This document shows, in pieces, positions 33,079 to 44,792 of a stretch of DNA of 64,000 bases. The DNA is taken from the NCBI GenBank assembly GCA_015179045.1, contig WHUZ01000076.1:186001-250000 (forward strand), written 5' to 3'. The notes under the pieces were generated by a model that saw only the letters and a program-made list of their open reading frames with translations, did no database searches and was not told the DNA's origin. This stretch comes from Kalaharituber pfeilii (taxonomy: Eukaryota > Ascomycota > Pezizomycetes > Pezizales > Pezizaceae). The position numbers and the translations under genes are program-made. Positions within the stretch are counted from its first letter, which is position 1, and every line of letters starts with the position of its first letter.

Positions 33079-34389
33079 TTACCAAAGGTAGATGTCCCAT
33101 TTATTGGGTCCTTCGCTGCTACTGGAATACAAGGAATGGCAGTCTAGCAGCGGTTCAAATTGCTTTGCAGCACTCTCCTCTGCAGATTTCATTGCGATAA
33201 CGTCCTGCCAATGGTCCTCACACGTGAATTTTCCAATCTCACTATCCAAGGTTATAGTATCCAACTTATGCTTAGCATCCCCGTCAGACTCTGGCTCAAG
33301 GATAGTAATAGATATGGGCTTTTCGACTGATGCACTGGAGCAAGTACCAATATCACTAAACCCACCGGTGCAGGAGAGCGAGGTCATAGTGGAGGGAATG
33401 GAGGTTGGGGAGACGCTATTTTCGTCATTCGCGCGTGCTGGGTCCGTATCAGCAGAACAGAGTATTGCACCAGGTAACTCTAGTGGTTCCATTGTTGCCT
33501 TTTTCTCCATCACAGGGGCAGTGGTAGCCGTTGACACCTTGCTCCTTCCCACCGCCGGCACAGCAACAACCTCAACCATATTCCCTGCCAACACTCTCAC
33601 CTCAATTCTCCAATCTGGATCCGAACTGATCCGCAAAGCGTCACCGTTAACTCCCGTTGTCACAACTCTCAGCGCTGGGCCATCGCCCACTGGCAACTTT
33701 GGAACACAGGCTTGCGGAGACCGTTCCCTATCCACGCGGATACGAGGGGCAGGAGCGCGAGTTATGATGGGGGATTTAGCATTAGGAGGATCCGAGCGGT
33801 GAAGCAAACGACTTCGAGGTCGGTCCGTAAATTCTTTCATGTCCGAAGGATCTGAAGGAGAACGGCCACGGGAGCGGGAGCGAGCGCTGGCTGTCGAGCG
33901 GGCATATCGTGGTGCCTTGGCTCCGTCATCATCATCATGTTCATCCTTTTGTGCGGTGTTTGAGTAAACACTTAGTGTCGACACGGACTTTGATCGTGAA
34001 TGCCGCTGGTGTGGAGTAGTTGCTCGTGGAGGCAATGCACATCGAGTAGTATCCCTTGGGATATGAAGGCTTTGTTTGTGCGGTGGAGTGGTTGCTCGTG
34101 GTGGCGATGCCCCTGGAGTTGTGGCACTTGGGCTACCAATGCTTTTGGAGCGGCTGTGGGGATGGGAGCTCGCAGGCGATGATGACTTCGTGCCAGTTAG
34201 TGAGGAACGCCTGGATGAAGGTGGCGTGATAGGGCGTGCCTTTTGGCTCGACATGAGGGTGAATTGCCATTGTCTGGAGAGGTCGACCGCCGGGACATTG
34301 ACCAGGCCAACGCTGGAGAGGGAGCTGGAGCGAGAATGACGAGAGGGATGGGAGGGTGGAGTAGCGAGGAGGGCGGTATTCAATGACAT
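33079..34389 (-). CDS. Ser/Pro-rich uncharacterised protein
   Basis: A single 436-residue open frame, the longest non-repetitive host ORF outside the NLR, with a start MSLNTALLATPPSHPSRHSR. The first 200 residues are rich in Ser, Pro and Arg with many SRS, RSP and TPP motifs (possible phosphorylation sites). A middle block (RVVTTGVNGDALRISSDPDW, RIEVRVLAGNMVEVVAVPAV) may form beta strands. An acidic C-terminal part ends FEPLLDCHSLYSSSSEG with KWDIYLW. No signal peptide, membrane segment or known domain is visible. Likely intrinsically disordered and regulatory or structural, but function is unknown. A downstream in-frame Met at MSSQKARP is an alternative start. Confidence 0.7.
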   Translation of the reverse strand: MSLNTALLATPPSHPSRHSRSSSLSSVGLVNVPAVDLSRQWQFTLMSSQKARPITPPSSRRSSLTGTKSSSPASSHPHSRSKSIGSPSATTPGASPPRATTPPHKQSLHIPRDTTRCALPPRATTPHQRHSRSKSVSTLSVYSNTAQKDEHDDDDGAKAPRYARSTASARSRSRGRSPSDPSDMKEFTDRPRSRLLHRSDPPNAKSPIITRAPAPRIRVDRERSPQACVPKLPVGDGPALRVVTTGVNGDALRISSDPDWRIEVRVLAGNMVEVVAVPAVGRSKVSTATTAPVMEKKATMEPLELPGAILCSADTDPARANDENSVSPTSIPSTMTSLSCTGGFSDIGTCSSASVEKPISITILEPESDGDAKHKLDTITLDSEIGKFTCEDHWQDVIAMKSAEESAAKQFEPLLDCHSLYSSSSEGPNKWDIYLW

Positions 34390-35635
34390 TCTGGGAAAGG
34401 AGATAAAATTTTCTCAGTATCAAACCGTTATTCGTAAGTTGCGCAGGCAGGAAAAATTAGAGCACGAAGCAATAGTAGCGATTTCGATATAAAATAGCTC
34501 TTCACCTAGGCTGTGCTGCGTTGTGTTGTGGAATGTCTTCACTCTCGTGGCCGAACTTTAAGCATATATATTCAACTTTTGCCCTTGATGCATTCTCGAC
34601 CCTGAAAACATGATGCACTTTTTCGATCCTAATTCAAGCGCCGCTTCTTGAAACGCAAGTACTTTACATTGAGGATTTCCACAAGCCCCTTGATCAACAT
34701 CTGGTGCCTACTAGGGGCCACCGTAGTAATAATTTCTGTCCAATCCCATTGCTGCCTCTCGCATTAAATTTGCCGGTACACGCAGGACGTCCGCGAAACG
34801 CAACTACAAATAAAAAGGAAACTACAAATAGTTTGGTATGGCCCTGCACCAAAATTAACATGCGACTGGGGGCTGAATTTTGCCGCGGCGGTTGTCGCGT
34901 CGATCGTGCACCCAATCAAGATAGCCAATATTGGAACATCGAAGCAGCCAATCTTTATTAAGGGATCACCAACAACCAACAGGGAACGCTAAAAATGTGA
35001 AAACACCAACTGATGGGAGCTCTGTTTCGCCTGGAACCAGGAAATACAGGATCGTATCGTACAGTACCAGCGGAAGCGGACGGGCCGTTGAGGAGTCATC
35101 CGCGCCGCTGAGTTGCAACGATCGTCAGTTTGGGAATTGCGGAGACTGCGACGCATCAGGCGTATGCATATGATAGGTGCCTTGAATTTCATGACTTCCT
35201 TCAAATGACACGAGATGACGCGCACGTGAGGCCTGTCATGGCGCGCAGGGGTTGTCCAAAAAGAAAAAGAAAACAGGGGCCTCTAACCAGGCGCAACTGA
35301 ATCAAAATTGTCGTAACATTTCGCACTACACTTCATGCATGCCATTCTCATGGGGCAACAGAGATAGTTATGAGCATACAGTTTGTTTTAGATAGTAAGC
35401 GGAATACTTATAAAGCAGGCAAGACTATACTAGCCAGTAAAATATGTATTCGGACAGGGGCACTATGTTTGGGGACATCTGTACGCGGAGTAGGGGCGAC
35501 ATTTGGTTCGATGACTAAGCAAATGATTTACATGGGTACAAACAGCATTTTGCCCCATAGTATGATGCAGCGAGTTTGAAGGTTCCCCCGACCGCTCCAT
35601 CGTTCTCTCACAGCTTTACCGTTTCTGCGACTCTA
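34390..35635. other. Gene-free stretch
   Basis: The first part is the upstream region of the Ser-rich gene. A plus-strand frame at 35370-35579 (FVLDSKRNTYKAGKTILASK) shows no family. Nothing else is supported. Confidence 0.4.
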
Positions 35636-35745
35636 CCACTTCCACCACACCACTACTCCCACTGCTCTCACTGCTGCTCTGCTGGCACTGCTGCTATTGC
35701 TCGCACTGCTCCTACTGCTGCTACTGCCCCTACCGCCCAAACATT
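35636..35745. repeat. CTGCTG/CACTGCT low-complexity tract
   Basis: Imperfect tandem triplets and hexamers (CACTGCT, CTACTGCTGCTACTGCC) cover about 110 bp. The open frame across it (Thr/Ala-rich) is a by-product. Confidence 0.7.
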
Positions 35746-36079
35746 ATGTCACACTGTACATATCCTAGCCTAGCTGTGCTAGTTGTTCATTTGCATATAT
35801 CTATTGCATCGGTCGCATGACTTAAACCAAGTGGTAAAAGGGCTTTCGCTTAAGGGATGGATATATTCTAATCCATTTTTAGTTAGCTATCCTCCATTGT
35901 TGGCTAGACTACCATGTACTATATTATATTTGGTGATTACTAAAGGGCGACAATTATGACCAATTTACTCCGCGTACGGATGTCCCCAACCATAATGCAC
36001 ATTATTCGCTATGTCCGAATACATACATATTTTACTAGCTACTACATGAGGCTTAACATATCAGACCGGAATCCGGCGG

Positions 36080-36390
36080 ATGCTCCAACCGTCGTTTTTG
36101 GCAGCTACTTTGACCGTTGTCTTGGCAGCCGTTTTGACAACTATTTTAGCAGCCATTTCAGCAGCCATTTCACCAACTGCTCGCTGTTTTTACCATGGTC
36201 TCTGTAGCTGTTTTTTACCGTTGCTTTTACCGTCGTTTTGGCAGCTGTTTTAACCGCCATTTCAGCAACCATTTCAGCAGCCATTCCGACGGTCATTTGT
36301 ACAGCTGTTTTGGGTGTCGTTTTGGCAGCTGCCTTGACTCGTTTGGCAGCTGTTAGGAATGTCATTTTGACAGCTGTTTGACAGTCGCTT
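36080..36390. repeat. Degenerate minisatellite, GTTTTGGCAGCTGTT type
   Basis: Units of about 12-15 bp such as TTTTGGCAGCTGTTTT, ACCGCCATTTCAGC and AGCAGCCATTTC recur for 300 bp. Read on the minus strand they give Ala/Lys/Thr/Val repeats (KTAAKTTVKATVK), without gene context. Confidence 0.7.
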
Positions 36391-36632
36391 CCGAAGCAGT
36401 CATTATAGGGATCATTCCCACTTTTCTTATATCTCTATGAGCTCCATATAATAATAGCAAGCTGTGTACTTATTTCCACCACTTGCATTGATGCATTTAG
36501 ACATTATTGATGGTAGTTTACTTATTTCCTTATTTATATCCTCCATTCTAACATTATTCCATTCCTATATAAAACCACTTTCATCTGCTCTACTGTAACA
36601 ATCCTTTCCAACGGTTGCACATTTATCTTGTG

Positions 36633-36667
36633 ACCCTGCCATGGCCAAGTGCTACAAGCGGGGTTAT

Positions 36668-36698
<31 letters not shown>
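36633..36698 (+). mobile_element. Solo tail-B insertion
   Basis: A 66-bp insert is made only of tail B (CCCTGCCATGGCCAAGTGC, TACAAGCGGGGTTATGTGAT) and poly-A, within a perfect 14-bp duplication ACATTTATCTTGTG (36619-36632 and 36699-36712). Confidence 0.92.
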
Positions 36699-36699
<1 letters not shown>

Positions 36700-36712
36700 C
36701 ATTTATCTTGTG

Positions 36713-37055
36713 CGAACTTTGCCGAGTCGGTAGCCTAGAAGTGGATTAGTGTATGCCGTATGCTGCAAAGCGCAAAATATGCATTAGTCAGGCGTCCGAA
36801 TACTTTTGAAACTGGCTAGTACGCGACCGCCATTCCGAAGTATTTGTACCGCAATTGCAGCGTAAATTTGAATGCCCGGCCTGAAAATTCTTGGACAATT
36901 GAAACGGCGCCCTACTCACTTCCAAGAATATGATGCGGAGCCTCGCCAAGAGCCCTATGGTACTCTATGATCTGAGGTCCGTTACACGAAGGTGATCCCA
37001 TCATGCCAATACCCGCCATCGCACCCAGCTTTGTTCAGTACGAAAACTAGAGCTC
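36713..37055. other. Gene-free stretch
   Basis: Nothing recognised. GCGTCCGAATACTTTTG (36790) resembles the GTCCGGATACTTTTG text near 60144, possibly an old DNA-transposon end. Confidence 0.4.
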
Positions 37056-37069
37056 GCATGCGCGATATG

Positions 37070-37259
37070 TGTTTTTTTTTTTTTCCAAAATCATTGATCG
37101 CATGCCGCCCCTCCGGGGTATGGCGATGTTCTAGGTACATATGAGATAAGAGATTACAACAGATAAGACAAACCCTGTGCCCTAAACAATCCACCCAATC
37201 CAGCAGCGCTGTCAGTCGGTCTCCTTCCCCTGCTCCCCCTTTCGGGGGGGCTAATGAGT
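37070..37259 (-). mobile_element. Short 5'-truncated LINE 3' end, tail A variant
   Basis: Flanked by GCATGCGCGAKATG (14 bp, one mismatch; 37056-37069 and 37260-37273). Minus-strand coding gives the ORF2 end GAGEGDRLTALLDWVDCLG. The hairpin arms are CCCC/GGGG here, a paired change from GCCC/GGGC. Confidence 0.88.
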
Positions 37260-37273
37260 GCATGCGCGAGATG

Positions 37274-38105
37274 CTTTCTGCTGGTGGTACGGTAGCACCT
37301 TCTGTCTTGCCTGTATATTCATCAGCAGGATCTTCTTTTCGCTAACATGAGGTGGAGTGTGGGATGTATATTAGCAGCCGCAGATTCAAGATGGAGACTC
37401 CTATGCGTTAGGGACAGCTTGGCTCTTTTCCCTCGCGACCGCACATTTAGGCCATAAAGTAGGCTGCAACTGCTGGGTCGAATGATGTTTCACATGAACA
37501 GTCGAATAAACGGGAATAAGTATGAAAAAAAAAAAAAAAAATAAAAGGCATACGCTTGTGCGCGGAACAAACAGGTATCCGGAATATGCTACTAAAAAGT
37601 CGGACCCTGAATACCCTAAGTAAATTGACTTCAGCACCTGGTATTCTAGTCTGCTACGGTAGGGGGGAGGGGGGGAGTTAGTCTCGTAACCAGACTTAGT
37701 CAGCGTCGGGGGGGGTCATGCCGAGGTCTACTGATACGCTATGGGGTGTTACCCAATTAGGCAGTACAGGAGTTATACACTTCCATATTTTCAATCATCG
37801 TAAATTAATACCATGACCGGATATTTTTTAAGGTTCACACATATACGAAAGATGCCAGCTTCCGGGCAACTACATATTCTCTTGACTGGCTACTACAGTA
37901 CCTGTCCAATTCCGATACTATCCTTGGCAATTAGGCTGTTAAACCGTAAACTAATGCTTCTTGTTTCTTTTAGCTATCGCCAACCAAACCCTCTCCCTAA
38001 CCACTATTCCTGCATAAATTTACCTAATCCAATTCCCAAGCCCCAATACACAACCTCCGTCTCTCTCACCATCTATCTACACTTTGTCGCTACCAAAGCT
38101 CCCCT
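37274..38105. other. Intergenic stretch downstream of the methyltransferase gene
   Basis: No gene supported. G-runs occur at 37660-37720 and a T-rich frame near 37400-37640. The segment next to 38105 probably contains the 3' UTR. Confidence 0.4.
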
Positions 38106-38934
38106 CTACGCCTTCTTGCACTTTGCAAAGAAAATCCTCACAACCCAACTACTCCCTTTAAACGCAACCCGCGGCCCCTCTTCCAGCTCTTCATATCCAA
38201 ACAACTCCACCTCCAACCCCGCCTGCTCAAACATCTCCTTCGTCTCCTCCCGCGTGAATCCCGACTTGGAGATGGTCCCCTCCATGGCGTGTTTGTGCGC
38301 AAGACCGCCAGCTTTGTCCGTGTTGTCCACGACGAGAAGCACGCCGCCAGGCTTGACGCGTTCGGCCAGCTTCTGCAGACTGTATGCGGGGTCCGCGAAG
38401 TGGTGCAGTGCCATGCTCACGACTACGAGGTCGAAGTCGGTGAACTCGGGGCTGGAGAAGTGCAAGGGATGGGGATCCGCGGGGTCGATGAGGGTCCCGT
38501 GGTACGCGTGCATGATGTGCGGAGGCAGGTTCTGGACGGTGGCGAAGTTGTTGTACTCGGTGATCATGTTCTCGGAAATATCAATGCCGACTAGCTTAGA
38601 CGCATATGGTGCAAGAACCTGAAACGGTCAACCAGGGTGGTTAGCAATTGCGATAAATCGTCGTCACTCTTTGGAATCTACGTACGCGAGACATCACTCC
38701 TCCGCCACACGCATAATCCAGAACCTTCACATCCGCATTCCAATTGATGCCCAGCCACTCCATCCGTTTCTTCAAGTTTTCTGCCAGGAACGTGAGCAGC
38801 GGCTCCATCTCTGGTCCATGGTAGTCCGCCGCAACATTGCTAACCATTTGCATGTCAATAAACTCAAAACGTCTGGAAGTACTCAAGGGTACGTACTTGA
38901 ACGCAATGCGATTCTTTTCCGCAAAAGCAGCCAT
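38106..38934 (-). CDS. SAM-dependent class I methyltransferase
   Basis: Two exons: 38934-38686 and 38618-38106, with a 67-bp intron (donor GTACGT, branch GCTAAC, acceptor TTTCAG). The junction is phase 0 and the product is 253 residues. Motif I is VKVLDYACGGGVMSR (about 69-83). The second strand ends in an acidic residue at KLVGIDIS (91-98), expected to bind the ribose. FDLVVVSMALHHFAD (145-159) and RVKPGGVLLVVDNTD (170-184) are typical of the Methyltransf_11/25-like fold. N-terminal residues FKYVPLSTSRRFEFI and DYHGPEMEPLLTFLAENLKK form a small cap. Fungal relatives are soluble small-molecule methyltransferases of unknown substrate; the substrate cannot be told. Start MAAFAEKN is the only Met upstream of motif I in frame before a stop. 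The gene looks intact. Confidence 0.9.
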
Positions 38935-41040
38935 GGTGTTGCTATTTCGGATGATGAAAGATATATAGTAGCTCCTAACACAAACTTGTGTGCAAAAAAG
39001 GTTGTGCGCTCCGTTGATAAGATTGACTCAATTGGCTTGGAATTATAGATTTTTTTGCTCAAAAAAAAAAACGTATATAAATCAAATGCTTGCGAGGTTG
39101 CGGATGGTTGGCGAGAAAAAGCTGCATTCCAACCCAAGCGACTTTTATAGAAAAAATCCCGTTTTTCACTCTGAAATCGTACAGTCGCAACAGTTCGGAG
39201 TTCCGGAGTTCTCGTAAGCTCCGGTCGCCGGCTGCGGATTGCCCGGAGAGAATCGTCGCTCCACTCCGATGGAAACTTGATTTTTTTTTGCAGGGTCCAC
39301 CAGGGTACTCACCGGGGTGGGGAGGTGGTTCCCGGAGTCTTGGCGTACCGACCGACAACTCGGATTGTACGCACCGGTACTCACGACGGTGGTCTCCGTG
39401 AGATAAACTGCAACCAACAATTGCGACTAACACCGGTCCCCCTGCTCAGCCAGCGGAGTCACACACGGGAGAAAAGCAAGTGAATTTGAGCCAGTTTTTT
39501 TTCTTTTTTCGTCACATAACCTTCTCATCCAGAGTATGCCGGGGACCCACATTGCCGGGTCAGGTTACACAATGTCTAGCTACAACGTACGATACACAGC
39601 ATCCCACCCCCCTCCAAACAACTTGCTACCCCAGATCGAGACTTGCGAGTCATTTACCTCACCCGGATTCGAAATCCCCTGCCCTCCCCTCCCCTCCCCT
39701 CCGCGCTGCTTCCTTCTCCTTCCCCTAACCTGGTATAGTAAGTAACGATAAGCGGTGTTACGTGACAGTTTTTGTTTATTAAAAAAAAAAGATTAAAAAA
39801 AAAATTAAAACGAGACCCTCTTTGGCTCTAAGTCCTACCCAGCGCCACCCAGGTGACCATCGCCCCATTGTCATCCGTGCTCTTTGGGCCTCCTTCACTC
39901 GGTACATGCGCTCCAGACCTCCCCCACACGTACAGCGTGGCCCCCTCCCCAGTAGTTCTCCACAGGCCTTCATCCTTCGCAGACCTCAATCAGGTGTAGT
40001 TTCTTTTTTGGTCATCTAACCTACCGCCAGCTGTAGTTAATGAGGGCCCTCCTACCACCCACTCTACCAACTTCCCCCCTCCAAAAGCCACTTTGTTCCT
40101 TCTCCTCTTTCCTCTTCCCGCCCAGCTTTTGGCTCGTATCGCCCTCTGTGGCCGGCTCATCGTGCCTTGCGGCCTTGGACTCTTCCCTCGCTTTCGCGGG
40201 AGCTCTCGCCAGCCGTCAATTCCGGCTCGTGCTTCCACCCATGGGAGCCTCGCCTCCCCAACATCCCTCCACCTCCGTCTGTTCTCTGCCATCATCCCCA
40301 CCACGCGTGCGAGATTCGCACTCCCTATAGTTGGTGCACAGAAAAGTTTGAAGAAAATTACCAGATCTGGTAAGTACCCAGCCCGATACCAATGCCTCTG
40401 TTCCTGGCCATCTTCGCAATGGACTTCTCGGTTTAGCCAGTCGCCGCCCGCCCATCGTCAAACCTTCCAAAAAATCTCAATCAAGAAAGGCTCCCGGGAG
40501 CATTGGTTTTGCATAACCAGCTCGCACCAGTGCGGGTTGTTGAGTAAACCGAGACATAACATTTTCGTAGAATGCTGGATTCTAGGCTCAGTTCGTCCTT
40601 GGACTTGCCCATTTCCGAACCATTCGGCCGCTTACGAGAAACAGAGTTAAGTTTATAGTGTGTTTCCTCTGGACTGTAATCTGGCTCCAGAATTCTCGGC
40701 GATGGTCTTTCGTCGTGTGCCATATACCGGCCTGTGAGCATGTGTTTCCGTGCGAGTGGCTGTCAATGGAATATAACACTATACAGCCCTCCAACCCCCT
40801 GAATACTTCCACAGTCCATATAAACCCCCCACTGAGACACTGTCGCAAACTCCGAAGGTTCATTATTGTTTTCATTGAGCGATGAAAACATACAGCGGTA
40901 GGCTCCGAGTCTAATATTCATGGCTGCAACTAAGCGATCTACTAGTACTTCCCCGGGCCGTCCTACCTCCCCGCGCACTATTTCAAAATCCTAACTTAAC
41001 CCCACCCCCCTTCGGTAATAAGGTTCGAAGGGCGAAGCTT
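38935..41040. other. Long gene-poor stretch
   Basis: The part next to 38935 is the methyltransferase promoter side. Near 39494 a T-rich run and GTCACATAACCTTCTCATCC may be a much-diverged tail-B relic. At 39780-39810 a long A-rich run occurs. Overlapping frames at 40040-40650 on both strands are unsupported; a proline-rich plus frame there has no start or splice evidence. Confidence 0.4.
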
Positions 41041-42057
41041 AATCGTACCAGCAACACCGCCGCCAAACACTAAAGCTAGCCGAGTGTGCGTTTATTGCGA
41101 ATGCTGCTTTTTGTGCAGTCGCGAGTCGGTATATAAACCGCTGTATGTGCGTGAACCACAATCACCAAAAGGTAGCGCGGGATATTTCGGCCGACGCAGA
41201 CTGTGGCTCTTACCCTCAACCCGCTCCGCCCTTCAAGGATCCACAGCCGCATCGGCGCTGCAGCCTGCCGCACACGAACCAATATCGCGTACACCGCCCT
41301 CGCAGCCGCCCTCCCCCAATCCCCGGCGCACACGTACCGCTCCCCGCAGGCATAGAATGGCCCTGCGGTCGCACGCGGTAGCACATACCCAACGCGGCCG
41401 ACCGGCGGCGCCTCGCAATTAGGGTTCGGTATACCGGTTTGCCCGCCGCGAAGGAGGAAAACCTTATATCGAAGGCGCAGCGCGCGGTGTGCAGAAACCG
41501 CCATTGGCTGCGGGCATGCGCATGCCCGCGGCATCTAGAAGGCCAAGCGGCAGCCAAGACGGAGCGTCTCGCGAATCAGCGCCCCGCAGGCCCTGGCCCG
41601 CAGCAGCCTCCTGCGACGCACGGCGCTCTCCCCCGCGGACGCAGCCTGGCCTGCCTCCTCCTGCATCGAGCGGCTCCCACCCCTCCCGCCGCCGCCAAGA
41701 GCCCGCCGCAGCCAGTCGTGCGAGCACGGCGCTGCTGCGAGTGCGCTGCGAGTGCGACGCGAGGTGACGCACAGCGCCGCAAGATTAGATTGTGCACCAC
41801 CGCCTCCACCTCCGCATCTCCCCTCCACCCCCCACCGGTCTAGCACATTGCAACCCTGGAATTGGCACTCCCTTGCCAGAGGACGCAGCGATATAAACTT
41901 CCATCCCGGCGCTTTGAGCCACATATCGGTCCTTTGAAAAAACCAGCAAACCAGCGAGCCCTGTGAGAGTGCATCTTTGCCACGCGCGAATACAAATTAA
42001 AACGCCGCCAATCCTAGTTACTGGGCGGTCTAAAGTCGAATAACTAAACACCTCATC
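41041..42057. other. GC- and CpG-rich segment upstream of a basic ORF
   Basis: About 1 kb has much higher GC and CpG than its surroundings, leaving many frames open on both strands. No single frame shows a family. A 3' part around 41990-42057 could be the promoter/5' UTR for the ORF at 42058. Confidence 0.5.
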
Positions 42058-42639
42058 ATGCCAGTCAACGCTGTCACCGCTGTCCAATACGCGCCCAGCG
42101 CCTCAGTGCAGACAGCCTGGGCGCACGCTGGGGCCCTCCCGCTCAGGATCAGAAGCGAGCGCGGCTCTTTGCGGGGCCCCGCCAGCCTGAAACCGCCGCC
42201 CCGCCGCTCAGCCCGGGTCCTCGCCATCCGCACCCGCCGCCAGCGGCCTGCCCTGGCACCCACGGCGCCTCCGTCCTCCACCCTTGTCAGCTCCCACAAA
42301 CCCTCCAACGCCCTCGACCCCGCCCGCGCCCCCGCCCGCAAAGTCCGGGTCCGAATCACCCGGGACCGGTCGGAGCGCCACCCTGCCGTCACTCCGGCCC
42401 CAACTGCCAAGCCGGAGCGGGTGCGTCCCCAGTTCCCTAAAAACGCGTTTGGCCCCAATGGCAGGCCGACGCTCATGTACCACGAGCACTGCCGGCGGCT
42501 GGCAAAGTGGATGGGGACAAAGGAGATGAACTGTGAGTTTGGCGTCGATATGGCGATGAGGGCGGTATATATGGGCCAGGAGGAGTTTCCAGAGACCACG
42601 GAATCGAAAGCCAGGTCGACGAATGTGCGTCCCCGATAG
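42058..42639 (+). CDS. Basic uncharacterised protein (193 aa)
   Basis: The start context is CCTCATCATGCC. Residues 1-110 are Arg/Pro/Ala-rich and low complexity (LKPPPRRSARVLAIRTRRQR, KVRVRITRDRSERH). The last 60 are more ordered: RPQFPKNAFGPNGRPTLMYH, EHCRRLAKWMGTKEMNCEFG, VDMAMRAVYMGQEEFPE. The C-terminal block looks like a helical domain but I do not recognise it. High GC makes long frames easier by chance; the globular-looking end favours a real gene. Confidence 0.5.
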   Translation: MPVNAVTAVQYAPSASVQTAWAHAGALPLRIRSERGSLRGPASLKPPPRRSARVLAIRTRRQRPALAPTAPPSSTLVSSHKPSNALDPARAPARKVRVRITRDRSERHPAVTPAPTAKPERVRPQFPKNAFGPNGRPTLMYHEHCRRLAKWMGTKEMNCEFGVDMAMRAVYMGQEEFPETTESKARSTNVRPR

Positions 42640-44404
42640 TGCGGGGGAAATACGACGGCCGCGGTGGATGAGGCAGAATGCCTCGTGGTATAAGAACGTG
42701 CATGATGAAGGGGCCTGGATTGGGGAGGAGCTAGCGTGCATTCTACATACCTCGCCGTATGAGGAGCGTGCATATGAAGGGAACTGGATTGGACTGGGGA
42801 GGAGTTGCCGTGCATTTCCATGATTCGTGCACTGAATTGCTCCGGTCTCTTTCCAAGCCAGATTTTCATTGCTAGGATTCCACCCTCATCAGCAGGGCGC
42901 ATTCCATTCACCAGGCGGAAGATGCGAATTGTGCTTCCAAGAAATTGACCTGCTAAAACAATGAGCACACATATATACAACCAGAGAGGCTTCCCCAGAG
43001 TCCGGACTCTTCAGACTCAACTATATAGGAGCGCCTTCCATCCGACCTCATCCTGCGCTAGAACATGCTAGTCCTTCACCTCTCCCCTTCTGTCTGCTCC
43101 TGCATCACCGAATCTCCATATATACAACATATGCATCATCCATCTCCACCGCCTCGAGCAGACGCGGCAGTGCCGTTGCTTTCTAGCGTGGATCACTTGC
43201 CTGTCGATGGCCTTGCGATACACTCACTCCTACCTGAGCTTTCCTTGGAATTCTCCATCCTACCGTCTTCCACACCTCCTGGAATACCTTACAGAGCTGG
43301 ACCAGCGTTTCCGTTTTGTTGGAAATTGGGATGAGCTTATAACAGACGGGGAGGGGGAGGGGGGAGCTGGTACAAAGGAAAGGAAATGGCCTGCATGCAC
43401 GGTTAGCCAGCAGGGGCGTATGTAGGGTTGATTTGTGCAAATTCATGCACTTATATACCAAATTCCAGAAGCGTTGAGGGGGGATCCCATCAAGGTGGAT
43501 CCCAGATACGGAACCCCCCCCTCTTGGTTTATTTGTCTTTGTGAACAAAGTTCTGTTTTTTGCGAGTTTGTTTTCTTTGATTTAAGTCTAGTAGAATACA
43601 TATAGCAGGGCTATTAAAAAAAAAAAAAAAGAAATGAGAATATCAGGCACGTGGAATGGGCGTTGGATGGAATATTTCTGTTTCAAGTAGTTAGATATAC
43701 AATGTGTAGCAGAAGGCAGGTCACACGGGTGAATAGATAAGGGTCATGGTTTGGTTTCCAGACGGCGTTCAGCTACTGTCGTTCAATATGATAGTGTATG
43801 GCCTTGGGTGTTTGGTATGGCAAATCCTCGTGTAGATATGGATGTTTACTTTTTCTACTGGCAGAGGGATTCGGTGCGGTCCACGCGAACTTGACTTCCT
43901 CCGATTCGGTATAGGATTGTCGCAGATGTATTGGTGAGTTGGGATCTGTGGTATATCGGTTTCTGAACTTTTACTGGCGCGGATATATACATTGAAAGTC
44001 ATAAAACAAAGCTCGTGTCTGGTCATACACTGCACCTTCATCGCGCAAGCTCCCCTCACTTTCTCACGGGTCGATATCTCCCGAACACTCAACGTCTGTG
44101 CCGGGATGTCTCCCGTGTTCAAATGGTGGTCCGGGACGCTCAAACTAGGGGCACAAATTCCACTTGGAAACATCGGAAGACGGCGAGACACCCGGGGGCC
44201 GGGTGAGGTCCCATACATGGCTCCCGTCCCCTGTGGTGGTGTGTGTATCTGCTTATCCGGCCATCGGACGTCCTCTCCGCAGACGCAACAGAAAGGCCAT
44301 GCGGGCGTGTCAATGTTTAAAGATCACACACACTTATCCGTAAACCGGGTGTTGTGGAACGGAGTACTCCTGGCGCCGCATGCGGATAGTAGACTGTGTC
44401 ACCG
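42640..44404. other. Gene-poor stretch
   Basis: Reading frames exist on both strands (43183-43548, 43769-44218), but none has a domain, intron or clear start. A poly-A at 43614-43630 lacks a tail next to it. Confidence 0.35.
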
Positions 44405-44412
44405 GCGGATAG

Positions 44413-44419
<7 letters not shown>

Positions 44420-44443
<24 letters not shown>

Positions 44444-44777
44444 ATTATTACTCGCGTGCCGCCCTAAGGGCTATGGCGAAGGTCTTAAGTACATAGCAAA
44501 TAAAGGAGAAATAACAGATAGTTACATGTGGTGCCCGCGACGCTCATTCAAAATGCGGGTGGGTTGAGGTCAGTGTGGTCCCCCGTGTCCTCCGATGTTG
44601 TACAAACGCCAGGGGGAAAAGCCATTACTAGTTTACTTCCGTCCTCTGTCCCACTCGAACTGGCTGGTCTTCAGCCATTTTCCTCCCAGTCTCACTTTCT
44701 CCAGCTCAACCTGTCTCCCAAGGTATACCACAACTGAGCTGGTGGTTTTGCCTTCCTCTGTCAGAATTGCCTTCTTC
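44420..44777 (-). mobile_element. ORF1-only element, 5'-truncated, tail A
   Basis: Perfect 15-bp duplication GCGGATAGTTGTATT (44405-44419 and 44778-44792). Minus-strand order: ORF1 C-terminus from KKAILTEEGKTTSSVVVYLG to VRLGGKWLKTSQFEWDRGRK-stop, 3' UTR with CCCGCATTTTGAATGAGCG, GCGGGCACCACATGTAACT, then tail A and poly-A. Confidence 0.92.
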
Positions 44778-44792
44778 GCGGATAGTTGTATT

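Noticed and set aside
36141..36365. Ala/Lys-rich protein like a histone H1 tail
   Set aside because: It is a by-product of the GTTTTGGCAGCTGTT minisatellite, with no ordered part or gene context.
41076..41924. Several overlapping 100-150 residue frames on both strands
   Set aside because: High GC removes stops in all frames; none has a domain, splice signals or conserved-looking composition.
42058..42639. Ribosomal or histone-like protein
   Set aside because: It is basic and Arg-rich, but no family motif is present; kept as uncharacterised.
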